64,000 bases of DNA. Origin: Stercorarius parasiticus. Lineage: Eukaryota > Chordata > Aves > Charadriiformes > Stercorariidae. Below, one piece after another: positions 51,744-63,655 of the stretch. How positions within the stretch are numbered: the stretch's first letter is position 1; each line of letters starts with the position of its first letter. The position numbers were made by a program, and so were the translations under genes. Where the stretch lies: contig VWZL01001290.1 in NCBI GenBank assembly GCA_013396915.1, positions 271,176 through 335,175 on the forward strand. Reading direction: 5' to 3'. The notes beneath the pieces are model-generated. The model did no database searches. It was not told the origin of the DNA and worked only from the letters and a program-made list of their open reading frames with translations.

Positions 51744-54285
51744 ACCACTAACGCTGGCTTTAAAGTTTTGCTCACCTATTTCAATAATATGTGCAGAAGA
51801 CAAATATTTTGGGCTCCTACAAATGAGCATTTGTAAACACACCATCATCATCACACAATATAAAGGTTACTATGTAACACAGCCATTGACCGCACTGAGT
51901 AAATAGGGAAAAATGTCAGATTAATGTAACAGAAAATCCTTGTCAAGCTTCACTTACACTCCCAGGGGACCTACACTACGTTGTGTAATTCACGCCATAA
52001 GGAATATTTATTAGACTGATTTACTCCATTACTGGTGCTGTACTATTAAATTCTTACATGCCTTAATGATGACAATGTATTGAGAATAATTTTATAAGGA
52101 AACGCAAACGCAAGATTGAAAAACTGTTCAAAAGAACATGTCATGTCTTCACTGACCACCGTAAAGCAATGGAAATGCCCCCGAAATACCTCAGGGACCT
52201 TTGCATCCTGCTCCTCAGCGTGCTGTCCACATGTCCTGTACTAGCTGAGGTTCAATACCTTAACTCCAGAGAGCTCTCCAGTTAAAGTTATTTACGTTAA
52301 CTACTCAACTTTCAGCATGCCCTTCCTGAGCCATATGAGGACATAGAAAAGAGAGGATGGAAGAAATTTACGGGTCTCTCGGGAGGGACATTGAGACTCC
52401 CTGACCACACTCTTGACAGGTGCGCAGAAGCCTTTTATTGCCTGGGATCATAATTTCAGTTCCTATTCTTAAGGACTCTCCTTTTAAAGATAACACTTAT
52501 TATTTTTCCATGCTTCTTAAAAAAACAAAAAAAACCAAAGCAAAGCATTTTCTGTTCACTGGCTTCCTGGCAGCAACTAGAGGAGTTGGCAGGGGTTTCC
52601 CTGTGAGTGCACATAGGACCAAGACATAATCCTGTCTTTGACAATGTACTAATGAGTGATAAATTCTTTCAAATGCAAAGAAGGGAGAATGGACGTATTA
52701 ATAATCTTTAAGCTCTGTTACTGCAAACAGTAGCTGCCTGTTCCTAATTATGTAAGTAAAAAACATGCTACATCAGAAAAGTCTTTTCCCCAAATCCCTG
52801 TGTCAGTTGTTTGCTATGAGCAGAGCAGGAGGAATACTGCAGGCAACAGTTGCAACTATGAACACATATTTTTAAAACATCAGTCCTGAATTCTATTTTA
52901 TAGATGTTCACAACCCTTTTCACTTGCTTCACGGTAACACTCACATTTATATTTTTTGGTTTTGAAAATATTCGTGTGACCAGCTTGAGTAATAAAAATC
53001 ACACAGGTTTGAAAAAAATGCCAAGTAATGAACATGCTATTCTGTTCGCAGAAACCTGATTTGATGAATAAAATGATGAATATATCACGTTCAGATCCAC
53101 ATCTGCTTATGGACACTTTATAAATTTAAATAGCCTATACTTGGTTACTGTAGAGGTCACTAAATGTCCACGTACAGGCTACAGTACAGCTACACAAGAA
53201 TGAGAGAGCAGAGAAAACGTTGTCATACATCACTCAGTGGAGAATCTGCTGCTGATTAAGAGCCCTTGGAACATTTATGGAGAAAAAAACCCCTCAGCAA
53301 GGCTCATTAGCTCAGACATAGTGCTATGCTAACAGCTGGCACACAGCTGGCTAACTCTTGCATGAGCAGCACAGATGTACGTCTATCTACAAAATGGTGC
53401 AGCAATATAACAACCATCCTGGGAAGAAAGAAAACCCACTGGAGGAAGCAGAAGACACACACATGAGTCCAGTTTTGGATGGAAAAGCTCTTCTCACTTC
53501 CCTGGTGGAACAGAATCAAGGTCCTTTCATTTTGGCAGGCTGTCTCTCACAATGGTCAGCTTGAGATGCTTCAAATGAAGAAGGAAGAACTGCATGCTGC
53601 AACTATGGCAGATAATCATCCCAATAAAACTGCTAAGGATTTGATTGCATCTGAAGTTTAGCAGTCCTCGAAAATGTGTTGGCAGCTACACATCAACATT
53701 TCATAATTTCTTCATCATTATATGAATATTCAAACCTTTTTGGAATTTTGCTTAGTCTTTGGCCTCAGTAGCAACCTGTACAAATGCGTTTTGTTAATTA
53801 TATACTGTGTGAAAAAGAATTTTCCCACACAGATTTGAATCAGCTTCCTTTCAGTTCCACAGAATATCTTCCTCATTATGTATGACAAAAAACAATATCT
53901 TTCAATCTATTCTCTTTTCGGCTATTCTGTAGGTTTGACGTTTGTTGGTGGGGGTGGTTTTTTGTTCATTTGTTTGTTTTTTAAGTGTTCAATCATATGA
54001 CTTTCCTTCATAAAGGAAACTTTGATCTTTTCAGATTTTTATCAGAGATCCTGTGATGTCTCAGCATTGTCATCAATTCTCCTCTCCTGTTCCTGAATGT
54101 GTCCTGAAATTTGAGAACATTCTTTTTGAGAAGGGTGGACAAACACTTCAGCAAACCTTTTAGATGATGTCATATAGCATTATAATATTGGTATTATGTC
54201 ATTTCCCAGTATTGTTTTCCATTATATTCTCTATACATCCCCCCGAAATTGTCAGCTTCTCTGAACAGCAGATTGAGAGGGTACC

Positions 54286-54374
54286 TCATAGAATGGTTTA
54301 GGTTGGAAGGGACCTTAAAGATTATCTAGTTCTAACCCCCCTGCCATGGGCAGGGACACCTCCCACTAGACCAC
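54286..54374 (-). mobile_element. CR1 LINE, 3' end fragment
   Basis: The reverse-strand 3' end of a CR1 starts with TCATAGAATGGTTTAGGTTG, which is the complement of the octamer end plus the CCTAAACC-type motif. It continues with GGAAGGGACCTTAAAG and CCATGGGCAGGGACACCTCC, and stops at ACTAGACCAC. About 89 bases remain. It matches the subfamily of the 3.7 kb copy, which shares the GTCTAGTGGGAGGTGTCCCTGCCC block. It is a short 5'-truncated insertion. Confidence 0.94.
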
Positions 54375-56860
54375 GATGCTTATGGACTTAGATGAGCGTT
54401 CAGCAAAGCATACTGTGTAAAATTTATCACATAAAACAACTCCTAAAATATGTAAAATCTATATAAAATAGTGAAAAAGCAAAATTAAACCTGGAAAAGT
54501 ACAGGAGGAGGATAACTCAAGGAAAAAAGACATTCTTAAAAGAAGGTGAAAATTTTTAGTGATTCAGTTAAAAGGAAACAAAAACTTAGCTGTCTTGAAG
54601 GTTTATTACTTGTATAGTAGGACAGTTCAGGGGCGATTACAAGAAAGCTTTCAGAGTGTATCAGGGAACTTAAGATCACTGCAAAATTTTTGATCTTCTT
54701 GAATTCAACTATATGAAAAAAATTGGCTTTTGGGGCAAAATGCAATGATAACCTACTGGCTTTTATTCCTCATATCAAAGTGATTATCACTTTGTGGCGA
54801 CTTGAAGCCTACTTTCTCCATCCAACAACAAATCTGCCATAAACGAAGAGAACCACACAAACAGATGGGCTTTTACTTTCCCTTCCTTCATTCTCCACCA
54901 TGTCACAGTGAAGTCCATTTACTTCTGTGGGATTTGGATCATTCTCATCCTAGGCCTTTTTCATCTTAGTCTTCCTGTCCAAAATGCAGCCTCATATGGT
55001 CCAAACAGGTTCTCTATGATTTCTCCATCCCGAATAGCAAGTGTCTGCTTCCAAATCTGAAGTGCTACAAAACCAGGCAGCCCAGTTCTGGGAGTGGCAT
55101 TTCTTTTTATGCCCCACAGAATTAGGATGCCAAAGGTTTTATACCCTGAACAGAGTAACTCACTCTATAAAGGAATGAATCATTACCCTGCCTTCTCAAT
55201 ACTTTTCATAAAATTTATGTTTGTTTTTGACAAACTTGTTTTATGGACAACTGTAAAACGTCTATGGGTAGCAGCTACAGAGCTTGCAACAGCAAAGAAT
55301 TAAGTCACCGCTACCCCTGGGGTGTTAATGAGTTAAAAATGTGCTGAATGTTCACACTTTCGTTGAAATACACATATTATGCTTGCTACAGGTGCACAAT
55401 GCTAATTTGCTTTTTGGGCAAACTGTGCTCAATTTGCATAATTTTAACATCCTGAAACCTGCAAACATCAGGAAAACCTGTGTGTTTCTCTGCCTGTAGC
55501 ATTAAGTCATTGAATGCCTAAGAATCAATATAAGCCCTCAGAACCAGGAGGGAAGCTCTACTGGAGTCCTGCGTTAGCTAAATTATAGGATCAAAGCCTT
55601 GAGGTACGCTAGCCCAGGTCTTTTGTCTATAACCAACATAACCATGGTAATTTCGCTGTCTGCAGGACCAGAACTATTTTTTCTGACCCAGCAATACTTT
55701 AAAATTGGCAATTACTAATGATCTATCCACTTGGAAGACATTGCTTTAAGCTTATCTGATAAATGCCGAACTCAAGCTAAACGATAGTACAAAGGTAGGC
55801 AGGTTGTGGAGTAATTTCTAGCTTCCAATTTGCTTTAGCAACAATTGAACATGATCCAGCCTCTACATCTTTAAAATAAAAGTGTGATATTTTTTATTCC
55901 TTCATCTTTTTATCATTTGTCAAGTTAAATGCTGCTATATATGTTGAAATAACTTGAAATAAACATTATCAGTAGATGAAGAGACCTTTCCAATGGTCGC
56001 TACAGCCAAAGAAGTTTGCTGCTGAGCGGATGTATAAGTAATGCAGTGTAAAATAAGCTGGAGACAACACAAATACACATCACTGAAACAGCACATTGCA
56101 TCCATGACAATAGAGGAATATTAGTAGACAATAGCTACTAATTATTACTCACAGTAATAAATTTGGGGCACCTGACTACAGAACGATAAAATTTTGTCTT
56201 ATAATGCATCCAGCAAAACAAGAGTTTACCAAATAGATGAGAGAGAACTTGAGTCTGTTGTTAAAAATATGCAGTATCTTGACCTTTTCTCCTGCCAGTA
56301 TGTAAGTCTCTGTGAAATCTCTGCTTTTCCTACTGCTTTGGTAGCTATGGTATTTTTGCACAAATACACAGCTAAATCAAAAGCAGTTGTCGGCAAAGGC
56401 CATGGTCACAAAATGGCTGGAAAGAATCACAGAGAAAGAGCAAGAGTAAAAAATAACTCTGTCTATTGAACATGTCAGAGGAAGGCAAACAGTTGAAAGA
56501 GCAACAGGAAAAACAGAGTGTAGATCAAAGATTACCTGAAGCAAACACTAATTTGGCGGTATTAAAAACACAAATGCAATTTATATCCTGACATCAGAGA
56601 AGCATATTTCTTAGAAAGAGACACAAACCTTCCAGATCCTACAGAAAAGTTTGGATATCCATATTGTGTAGAAGGAGCAGTTTCCTGGGCCGAGAGAACA
56701 GGCTGTCCTGGATCGTGGCATTTTTTGGTGTTTGCAGGTGGCACTAGAAAGAACTCTGGAGCTAGAGACAAAGTGTTCAAATGCTACTAAGAGTTTGTTT
56801 ATGGCAAATGCATCAACAGGTTCAATGCTGATTGCCTGCAAGGTCAGACCAGAAACATCA
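54375..56860. other. AT-rich unique sequence, no gene seen
   Basis: No supportable gene. GAAGTCCATTTACTTCTGTG followed by GGATTTGGATCA (54910-54941) resembles a fossil sauropsid repeat word. Frames at 55094-55303 and 56194-56469 are short and without domains. Confidence 0.5.
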
Positions 56861-56864
56861 TTAG

Positions 56865-57773
56865 CTTTGTATAAGAAAAGCATTGCCTAGTCTGAATCTT
56901 AAAGTGAGTAGGTTTGGTGCTGAACAGAAGGGAAATAATAGTATTATAAAATCTTTTCTGACTTTTTCCCCTCCAGCAGGACCACAAGAACAACATTTGT
57001 TTATAGCAGTGGAAAATTTACCCTTTCCAGTCAAATTTGACCTGGAAGCACAATGGGATCAGCCACAAAAAATCCTGCTGTGCCACAGACCATGTGTGTC
57101 AACCAGGAGAAGATACTGTCAGCAGCCACAGACAGCTCTCCCAACAGCTCCAACATACTCTCACAGTATTTCTGACCTTGGCATGACCATAATCCAAATA
57201 AGCACAAATGTTTCTGGTTTTGGCCAGGGTTTGCTTCTGTCTCCACCACACATCCCGAGTAGTCAGCTTTCTGTCGCCTTTCTTCCTTAGGGCTACTGTA
57301 ATAAGGTGTCCAAGTATTTACAATTTGTCCTACACCTTATTACTTCTTTTTTGACCCCAAGCAAAATGCTCCATCATCAAGCAATTTTGATTTGGTTCCT
57401 TGTACCTATTTGCCTTTTAATTACTTTCATTTGTTTTTTGCTCGTCACCCTTCCTTTTCCCTCTTCTTTATTTCCAATGAGAACTTTTGCTTTTTTAACT
57501 TTGGTTGCTTGCTTTTTTCTTATCACTTCAGGTACAGCATTCTTCATCCTCAACCTGTCTCCTTTGCTGCCTGTCTTATTCCTGCTTGCCTCCTCTAGTA
57601 CTTTCTTCTGCACTGTGTTACAAACACCTGAACTATTAAGAAGTAATGATAACGCTAAGGACTCTCAAGACAGATTGTGGGGACTAAACAAAAATAAACT
57701 GAATCAAGCTTTTAAACTAATAGTAATTAATACTGCAATTTCTGGAAAGGGCAACTCTCACTTCCCTCAGTGA
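56865..57773 (+). other. long nearly open frame in pyrimidine-rich DNA
   Basis: One forward frame is open from 56865 to 57773 except for a single TAG at 57288-57290, so about 300 codons carry one stop. The downstream part (57306-57773) would encode very hydrophobic sequence of Phe, Leu, Ile and Ser (for example LLITFICFLLVTLPF). Such residues are what T- and C-rich codons give, and pyrimidine-rich strands are naturally depleted in stop codons. No domain, splice site or family is recognised. Base composition is the likely cause. A decayed coding region is possible but not supported. Confidence 0.2.
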
Positions 57774-58040
57774 AAGGGTCTGTGAACTAGGTAACCCAAC
57801 AATAAAGCTGCCCTGAAGTGTAAAAATACTAACCATCTGGCACGCTGCAGCATTCCCTTAGTGAATCTCTTCGGCAGGTGCATCATTTATGGTTTAAACA
57901 CTGATGATCTCAACTACCTATCTGCAGCTTCATACCACAAATATTCCTCTGCTTTGATGCCTTAGAAACTCTCACCAACATGAACAATTATAGCAATTTT
58001 TGAATCAGAGTATATCTTCTGATTACTAGGAAATTATACC

Positions 58041-58143
58041 CTTATGAAAAGTAATATATTTTTAGTATACTTGGCACACTTTTGGTACAGCTAAGTATCT
58101 GTAGAATACTTGAATTATAGCAAGTATACTCATTTTTCATAAG
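58041..58143. repeat. ~100-base imperfect inverted repeat (MITE-like)
   Basis: The outer arms are CTTATGAAAA (58041-58050) and TTTTCATAAG (58134-58143), perfectly complementary. A second matched pair is AGTATACTTG (58064-58073) and CAAGTATACT (58121-58130). The centre carries a further ATACTTG/CAAGTAT hairpin (58107-58127). The layout resembles a short non-autonomous DNA transposon copy, or a long imperfect hairpin. No flanking target duplication is obvious and no transposase is present. Confidence 0.5.
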
Positions 58144-58205
58144 TGTAGAGTGACACATTATAAAACAAATTATTATAATCAGGGATTTTCTTCAAGCTAT
58201 CAAAG

Positions 58206-58336
58206 GGCTTGATTCAAAATGGGACAAGTTTTTCCCCAGTACCCTCAGCCCGCATTAGCGGTTAGTGGGAGCTGAGGGCACTCAGCACCTTTGAGGGAAG
58301 TTCCCGCGTAAGACCCAATCCTGCAGCTGTGCAAGA
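58206..58336. repeat. fossil interspersed repeat (sauropsid type)
   Basis: The block contains GGGCTTGATTCAAAATGGGA-like text at the left, then TTAGTGGGAGCTGAGGGCAC and TCAGCACCTTTGAGG, and ends with AGACCCAATCCTGCAGCTG. It is internally palindromic: GCTGAG/CTCAGC at 58271-58286 and CCCTCAGC/GCTGAGGG at 58242-58278. From memory, GGGAGCTGAGGGTGCTCAGC followed by ACCTCTGA is a recurrent word in ancient repeats of turtles and birds. The copy is short, old and non-coding. The family is unverified. Confidence 0.45.
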
Positions 58337-59416
58337 TGCAATTTCTTGGATTGCTTCTACTAATTTGCATACTACATCTATGATTTGAGCACACTGATAA
58401 ATTGCACTAGAACGTTCTGTTGTTCTGCCGGCCTTACAGACTCGCTATACGTTGTTTTTTTAATTTGCAAGAAGTCTTTGGAAAAGAGCTCATTTTTTAC
58501 TCATAGCCACACACTAGAGAGACTACCCAGAAGCTCTCCTAACACACAGGGGTCACGAACACACTGATATATCTAGGCAGCACTGTCATCCTAGCAAAGA
58601 GGGTGAGGAAGGTGATGACTGGTGATGATGAATGGATTTCATGGAAATTTATACAAATGGCACACAAATTGCATTCATATAAATTCCATATAAATTACAT
58701 CAATTACATATGAGTAGGAATTTAGTGAGATTTTAAAAGGAGTGATGGGAAATTATATGAGCAACATTTAAAAAAGACTGTTAAATGTTAAGGGTTTTGA
58801 AAGAAATATTAAGCAAAATACTTCAGGGTTTAAAATAATCTCTCTTGGGGATTGCAACAAAATGTTAACCCCACATCTGCTTACAGTGGGGTTTCTTTCA
58901 AGCAAGTGATTCCACAGACAGTTATGGGATAACATGAGCTTCCAAGTTCTTTTGGTGACTGTTGTCCACAATGACAACATACAACACTTTGTTGTTCTCC
59001 TCAGTTCTTCTTCTCTAAAGGGTTGCCTACGCTTTGCTGCTTAAAAACTCTTTTAAGAGATTAAAAAGCAAACATTTGAACTAAAGAAGATGTAGCTATT
59101 CTAAATTGATTTAGTTCCTTGTATTTTTGCAATCAAAGACATTTAGTTGCACAGTATTTACATGCATTATTCTTAAACTCAAAATTGCAAGGATGGCCTT
59201 GAGATGTATCTGCTGCATACATAAATATTTGATATATGTTATGTCATGTTACCACATAAAGCTTCACGGAAAATAATCACTTTTTTGAGATATGAACATA
59301 GGGGCTTCTTTTGAAACTAGTAAGATTATCAATATGAAATTTACTCTCACAATTTTACAAAAATCACAGTATCGATGCTCATATCAATCCTACCAAACTC
59401 TTCTATAAAGAAAATT

Positions 59417-61742
59417 CTACAACCACCTTCTTATTAATAGAGTTAATACCAAACCAAATGTGCTTTGGAAGCCAGTTGATTTAACGGTTCTCTGTTTTAC
59501 CATGCTTTGCCCAGTTGACTGATGCAGGCTGTCAAATCCAAACATATATTTAGAAGGACATTTTACACCACTACTTTGACTTTCTTCATGGAGCGTCAGT
59601 GAGAAAACCACTGCTACTTTTGTCATATCATAATCCATTCCAAAACCCGTTGAAGATTCATCAACAGGGCTAGTTGATAAATGCGTTTTGGTACAGCTCA
59701 GAAGAGCTAATATAGGGTCTTTCATTATAGATTTCTCCTGGCGATGTGTACTGCTGTGCCCATCAGTCAAGCCTTGTGCACAACGCGAGCTAGAACCGGT
59801 ATGTGTGAAAGTGTACTGTATCTTCAGCTCTGAGACTCAGAGCCATCAAACTATAGGGTTTTGTCACTAATGGTGCCTTTTTAAATGGACTTTAAGGATT
59901 TTTGAGGTCTTGGTAGCTCCTGTATTCTTCACACTACATGTTCCTCCATGATGATTATGTTGTAGGAATACGATTATCTTCACGCTCACCAAGTTTTCCT
60001 CTCATTTAATGAAAAAAAATCCCCCCACAGGTTGGATATGCAACTCCTGATAAGAAACAAAACTTTTAATTCAGTATCTCACACGTTTCATATACGTAGA
60101 TACCACCTATATATACCCTTTGAACTATTAGACAGGTCTGGTTTTCTTAGTGCTTCAAACAATTCCATGAAATTAAGCTACCAAGCTAAAAAAATGGTGT
60201 CTACATTAATCTCTGAATCATCCCAAGATTTTAATCTTGGGGATCAAATGGGAATCTTCAGCAAGATGTTACTTAATACTGTTAAATTCTCTTGAACGTG
60301 TTTCATGTTAAGTTTTTAATATTACAGTAAATACAAGGAAGCAGTTAACGTTGAAGGAAAAACATGTGTAAACCTTGAAATGATTTGTGGTCAGATGAGA
60401 TTTTGAACTTAGCAAGAGTTCACAAATATCTTCTGATCCTCAGATATGCTTATGCACTTTCTGATCATGTTTGCTTTCTTTGGACAAAACTACTTTTGGA
60501 GCGCAAAACCTATAACTATATGAGTCTCCAAGTTTCTCTTCATGACTAGAATATTATATCACTAAACACAGCTGATACCTTCTCAAACAGCAGAAGACTT
60601 GGAAATATCATTAAATGCCAGTACTGGGTATAAGGTTAATAAATATTTTAAATCTTCGTAAGTATGCTCCTTCACTTTATTATTTATCCATTCAGAATTG
60701 GTTATAAGCAAGTTTTTAACACCTTAATCCGCCAAAATTAGCTATAAGCTAGCTCCAAAAGTGCACTATCTAGAGAAACCTTCCAATCCAATCCACTTGT
60801 AGTCAGCTGCCTCTAAGTTCTGTTTTCTGAATTCAAATATGTGTCTCAGTCAAATACATCCAGTACCATAGTCGATTATTTGCTGCAACAAATTTTGTTG
60901 AACCGTACAGTTTTGCCTCTCTCTTTTACTTCAAGATCATCTAGAACTTCAAAATTTTCTTCAATTAGTTTGAATTGAGCAAGTGAAGACCTATGTAACG
61001 TGTTGTCTTTCTTCCAAGACGGGTAGCTCTTAATTTCTTCTTTACTTTAGATTTACCCACACTTCCTTCACCCACAGCTGAGATTGCCCAGTAATAAGGC
61101 AATTAACAGGCAGAACTTATACCTTTTTTCCTCCATATTTCTTTAAACCTTATTGGCTCTATGCAGATACAGACAATTGCATACCGCTACGTTAGTTCTG
61201 CTATAAATCTATGTCGTCTTGTCTGTTCTTCACTCTGGACCAAGTTCAAAAGGTATTACCGAATTGTTCAAAAAAATGTTACTAGCTATCCTCTAAAAAA
61301 ACTTATATTCAAACACACAAAGGGTCAGCTTTCTAGTGTGTCTGAAGCTCTTCTCGAAGATTTGGTTTGGTACAGAAGGATTACTGATGCTAGCTCAAAA
61401 GAAGGAAAAGACGTCAGGCATATGTGGAGTGATTATAACCAGAAAAGAGCTTTGATATAGCCCAAAAATCTAACCACCCCATTACTGAACATGGACCACT
61501 TCAGCAAACAGGTTTTCTCTCTTTCAAATCTTTAAAACAATTCCTGCTGTTTCTGTCCCAGAAGTAACTCTCTCCCTTCTCATATTTTTCTCATGTCTGC
61601 CCAGATAACCAACGTTCTCTGGAAGCACCTTTAATTTGATTTTAATTGTGTTGTTTTTTTTTTTTTTATCAGCAGAATCATTCTTATTTCTCCTGCACCT
61701 CCTTGACTGGTTATTTCCCTTTTTATTAGCCCTGACAGCCAT
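59417..61742 (-). pseudogene. possible decayed coding sequence (unidentified)
   Basis: On the minus strand several short open segments look unusually protein-like and follow each other with stops and frame changes. The last is open for 139 codons (59836 down to 59417, containing SPVDESSTGFGMDYDMTKV). Earlier ones include LAQFKLIEENFEVLDDLEV (about 60990-60910), EHTYEDLKYLLTLYPVL (about 60670-60615), YRFCAPKVVLSKESKHDQK (about 60520-60460) and a Lys-rich segment (61742-61527). There are several in-frame stops, so no functional protein is possible. I do not recognise the family, and in AT-rich DNA segments this long do occur by chance. Open frames on the plus strand (60032-60295, 61161-61460) weaken the case. 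Confidence 0.18.
60222..60241. repeat. perfect 9-bp hairpin
   Basis: CCCAAGATT is followed after TT by its exact complement AATCTTGGG. It is compact and lacks a following T-run on either strand. No function is inferred. Confidence 0.8.
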
Positions 61743-63521
61743 GCCAATTGCATGTGCGTGCCTCAGAGACAGCTCCAGCGTTCACTTCAGCTTGCCAACA
61801 AATCTCTTATTTAAAATTACAGCTGTTGGACAATTTCACATATGTACTTCTTAATGACTCAAAGGCACTTTGTTCTGACAATATACATCCCTCCAAAAGG
61901 TCTCAGACTTGCAAGTTGGATAATGTACTGCATTGCCTCTGACAGAAAATATGATTGGTTTGTTTCCAAGAATCTCATTGCTGCTTTTGTCTCTTTACTT
62001 TTCAAAATCTATAAATATTTTGGTATAATGCACAACATTAATTTATGCAGAAGAAAGTCAGGTTTCTGTAAGGTCATGTGCATCTTGCAAGATATTCCAT
62101 ACATTTGTCAAGCTGAAAGACCTACAAAGAGAGATGGTTTGGAAATTGTGTTTCCTTTTTTTTTTTATTCCTTCCTCTTTCTTGTGTGTATGTGCTGCTT
62201 CAGAATGAATCAACTATGACACCACACGCTGCAACAATTGCTGAAAATGACAAAAGTAATACAGTCTTCTAAAACTCAACCAAAAAAACACCATTAAATT
62301 AAGGAAATTGTATTCTCCCTAAATCTCCCTGTATCTTCCTGGCTCACTGAATGTCTCATTGTTTTAATTCTATGTAGGCTCTTCCCAGCCCTCCTCTCAC
62401 TGTGGCAGGCTTCTTACTGCAGATTTAGAGAAACATGAACATCTTCTCGCTACTGCTGGAATAACTGAGCTGTCCCCCAGTTTGAGGGTGGAAGGATCCT
62501 CCACCTGTGCCAGCACCTCCACCATGCCAGTACATCCAGGGTGGATTGGGCTTTGGCTTTGACACTCCCCATCTAAGAGCGTAAGAAGCTTTACCATGTG
62601 TTCACCATAAGCATAATAAAAATAAGACCACAGTTAGAAAATACTAATTTTTACATTATATAGATATACACACTCACACTAAATACTAACTTCTATTAGG
62701 TTACAATTTTGCTCCTTTAAAAATGTGTATCACTTATTATATTGCAGCCTACAACTTATATGCTTTTCATAGCAGAAGAGATATTTGCTCCTTGCTCTGT
62801 TTGCCCAGGTCAAGTTACTAGAACTGTCAAGAGAAATTCTCACTCTACTTGAAAATAACTGGATATGGATATCATCCGGCTGAAAAAAAGGGATGTCTAA
62901 TCATGCTGTAAGTACTGAAGATACATTGCATATCTAGCAAGCTTTTATTCTCATTACTTAACATGTTGCTTGGTTACCTCATCAAACTTGTCATCTGTGA
63001 GGAAGCCTGTTTCATTAAAAAAAAATTAAATCATAAGGCTAACTCCTCTGGGACTGTGGTGGCAGCATGGATTTTTTTTTTTTTTTTACACTTATTCCTA
63101 AAGTCTCCGTTCAAAGCGAAGTTGTTACGTTCACACCCTGGACAACAAAAAGTATGGTTGCACAGACCATTCTCAAAAATTTCTGGGATGCCCAGTACTG
63201 GAGTGCTCTTGTGACTCTTAGTGTGACAAACCACTCCACATTTTCCAAAGTTGCCAGGACCTTGGCTAAGGCCACATGCAAATAAATCACTTAAAATCAC
63301 TTCATCACCTTTCCGTAGACCACTGAGAAAAAGTTAGAAGACCAATTGATAGAAAAAAAATGAGTATGTTTGGCACAAGTACTTCCCATGCAACTAAACC
63401 CAACATCTTAAGAAGTCTTCAATTTCTCTAATGGTTTGCAACCATTTGGAGGCAACATGCAGTCAGAGAGGTTAAATACTACACCAGAAAGCAGACAGGG
63501 TTTCCCAAACACTTCTGTACT
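61743..63521. other. AT-rich unique sequence, no gene seen
   Basis: No supportable gene. T-rich runs lie near 62156-62166 and 63070-63087. The frames at 61842-62219 and 62963-63214 are short and T-driven. A somewhat GC-richer patch (62460-62585) has a minus-strand frame with no recognised family. Confidence 0.5.
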
Positions 63522-63655
63522 TAGAATCATAGAATTGCCTAGGTTGGGAGGGACTTCCAGATCATCGAGTCCAACCATCAACCTAACGCTGACAAAAACG
63601 ATCACTAAACCATGTCGGTAAGCACTACATCTACCTGTTCTAGTCTATACCTCCA
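63522..63655 (-). mobile_element. CR1 LINE, 3' end fragment
   Basis: This reverse-strand CR1 begins at its 3' end with AGAATCATAGAATTGCCTAG and GTTGGGAGGGACTTCCAGAT. It continues through GAGTCCAACCATCAACCTAA and ACGATCACTAAACCATGTC to AAGCACTACATCTAC and a degraded ATACCTCCA. It is the same subfamily as the 28.8 kb copy in opposite orientation. Divergence is visible toward its truncated end. It lies about 130 bases from the CpG-rich right edge of the window. Confidence 0.93.

Larger units (their letters stand above)
42531..54285. other. AT-rich unique sequence, no gene seen
   Basis: Nearly 12 kb with no supportable gene and no clearly recognised repeat. Local features are a TA-rich run at 45768-45823, a 16-base tandem at 51712-51743, T-rich tracts near 47519-47531 and 49958-49970, and A-rich runs near 52518-52534. 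The two overlapping frames at 53358-53661 are short, and no family is recognised. Confidence 0.55.

Noticed and set aside
53358..53661. Overlapping short frames as a retrocopy of a gene (one has a NGQLEMLQMKKEELHAA run)
   Set aside because: They are suggestive of ankyrin-like text but too short to support, with no poly-A tail and no recognised parent.
57306..57773. 155-aa frame, the longest in the window, as a membrane protein gene
   Set aside because: The hydrophobic stretches follow from pyrimidine-rich DNA. There is no family, start context, splice signal or partner domain, and the frame before it is broken by a stop.
63420..63480. CAGAGAGGTTAAATACTACA as a MIR/L2 core
   Set aside because: The similarity covers only a short word and cannot be separated from chance without a profile search.
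63408..63621. Frames on both strands near 63.5 kb as coding
   Set aside because: They run through the CR1 fragment and are explained by it.
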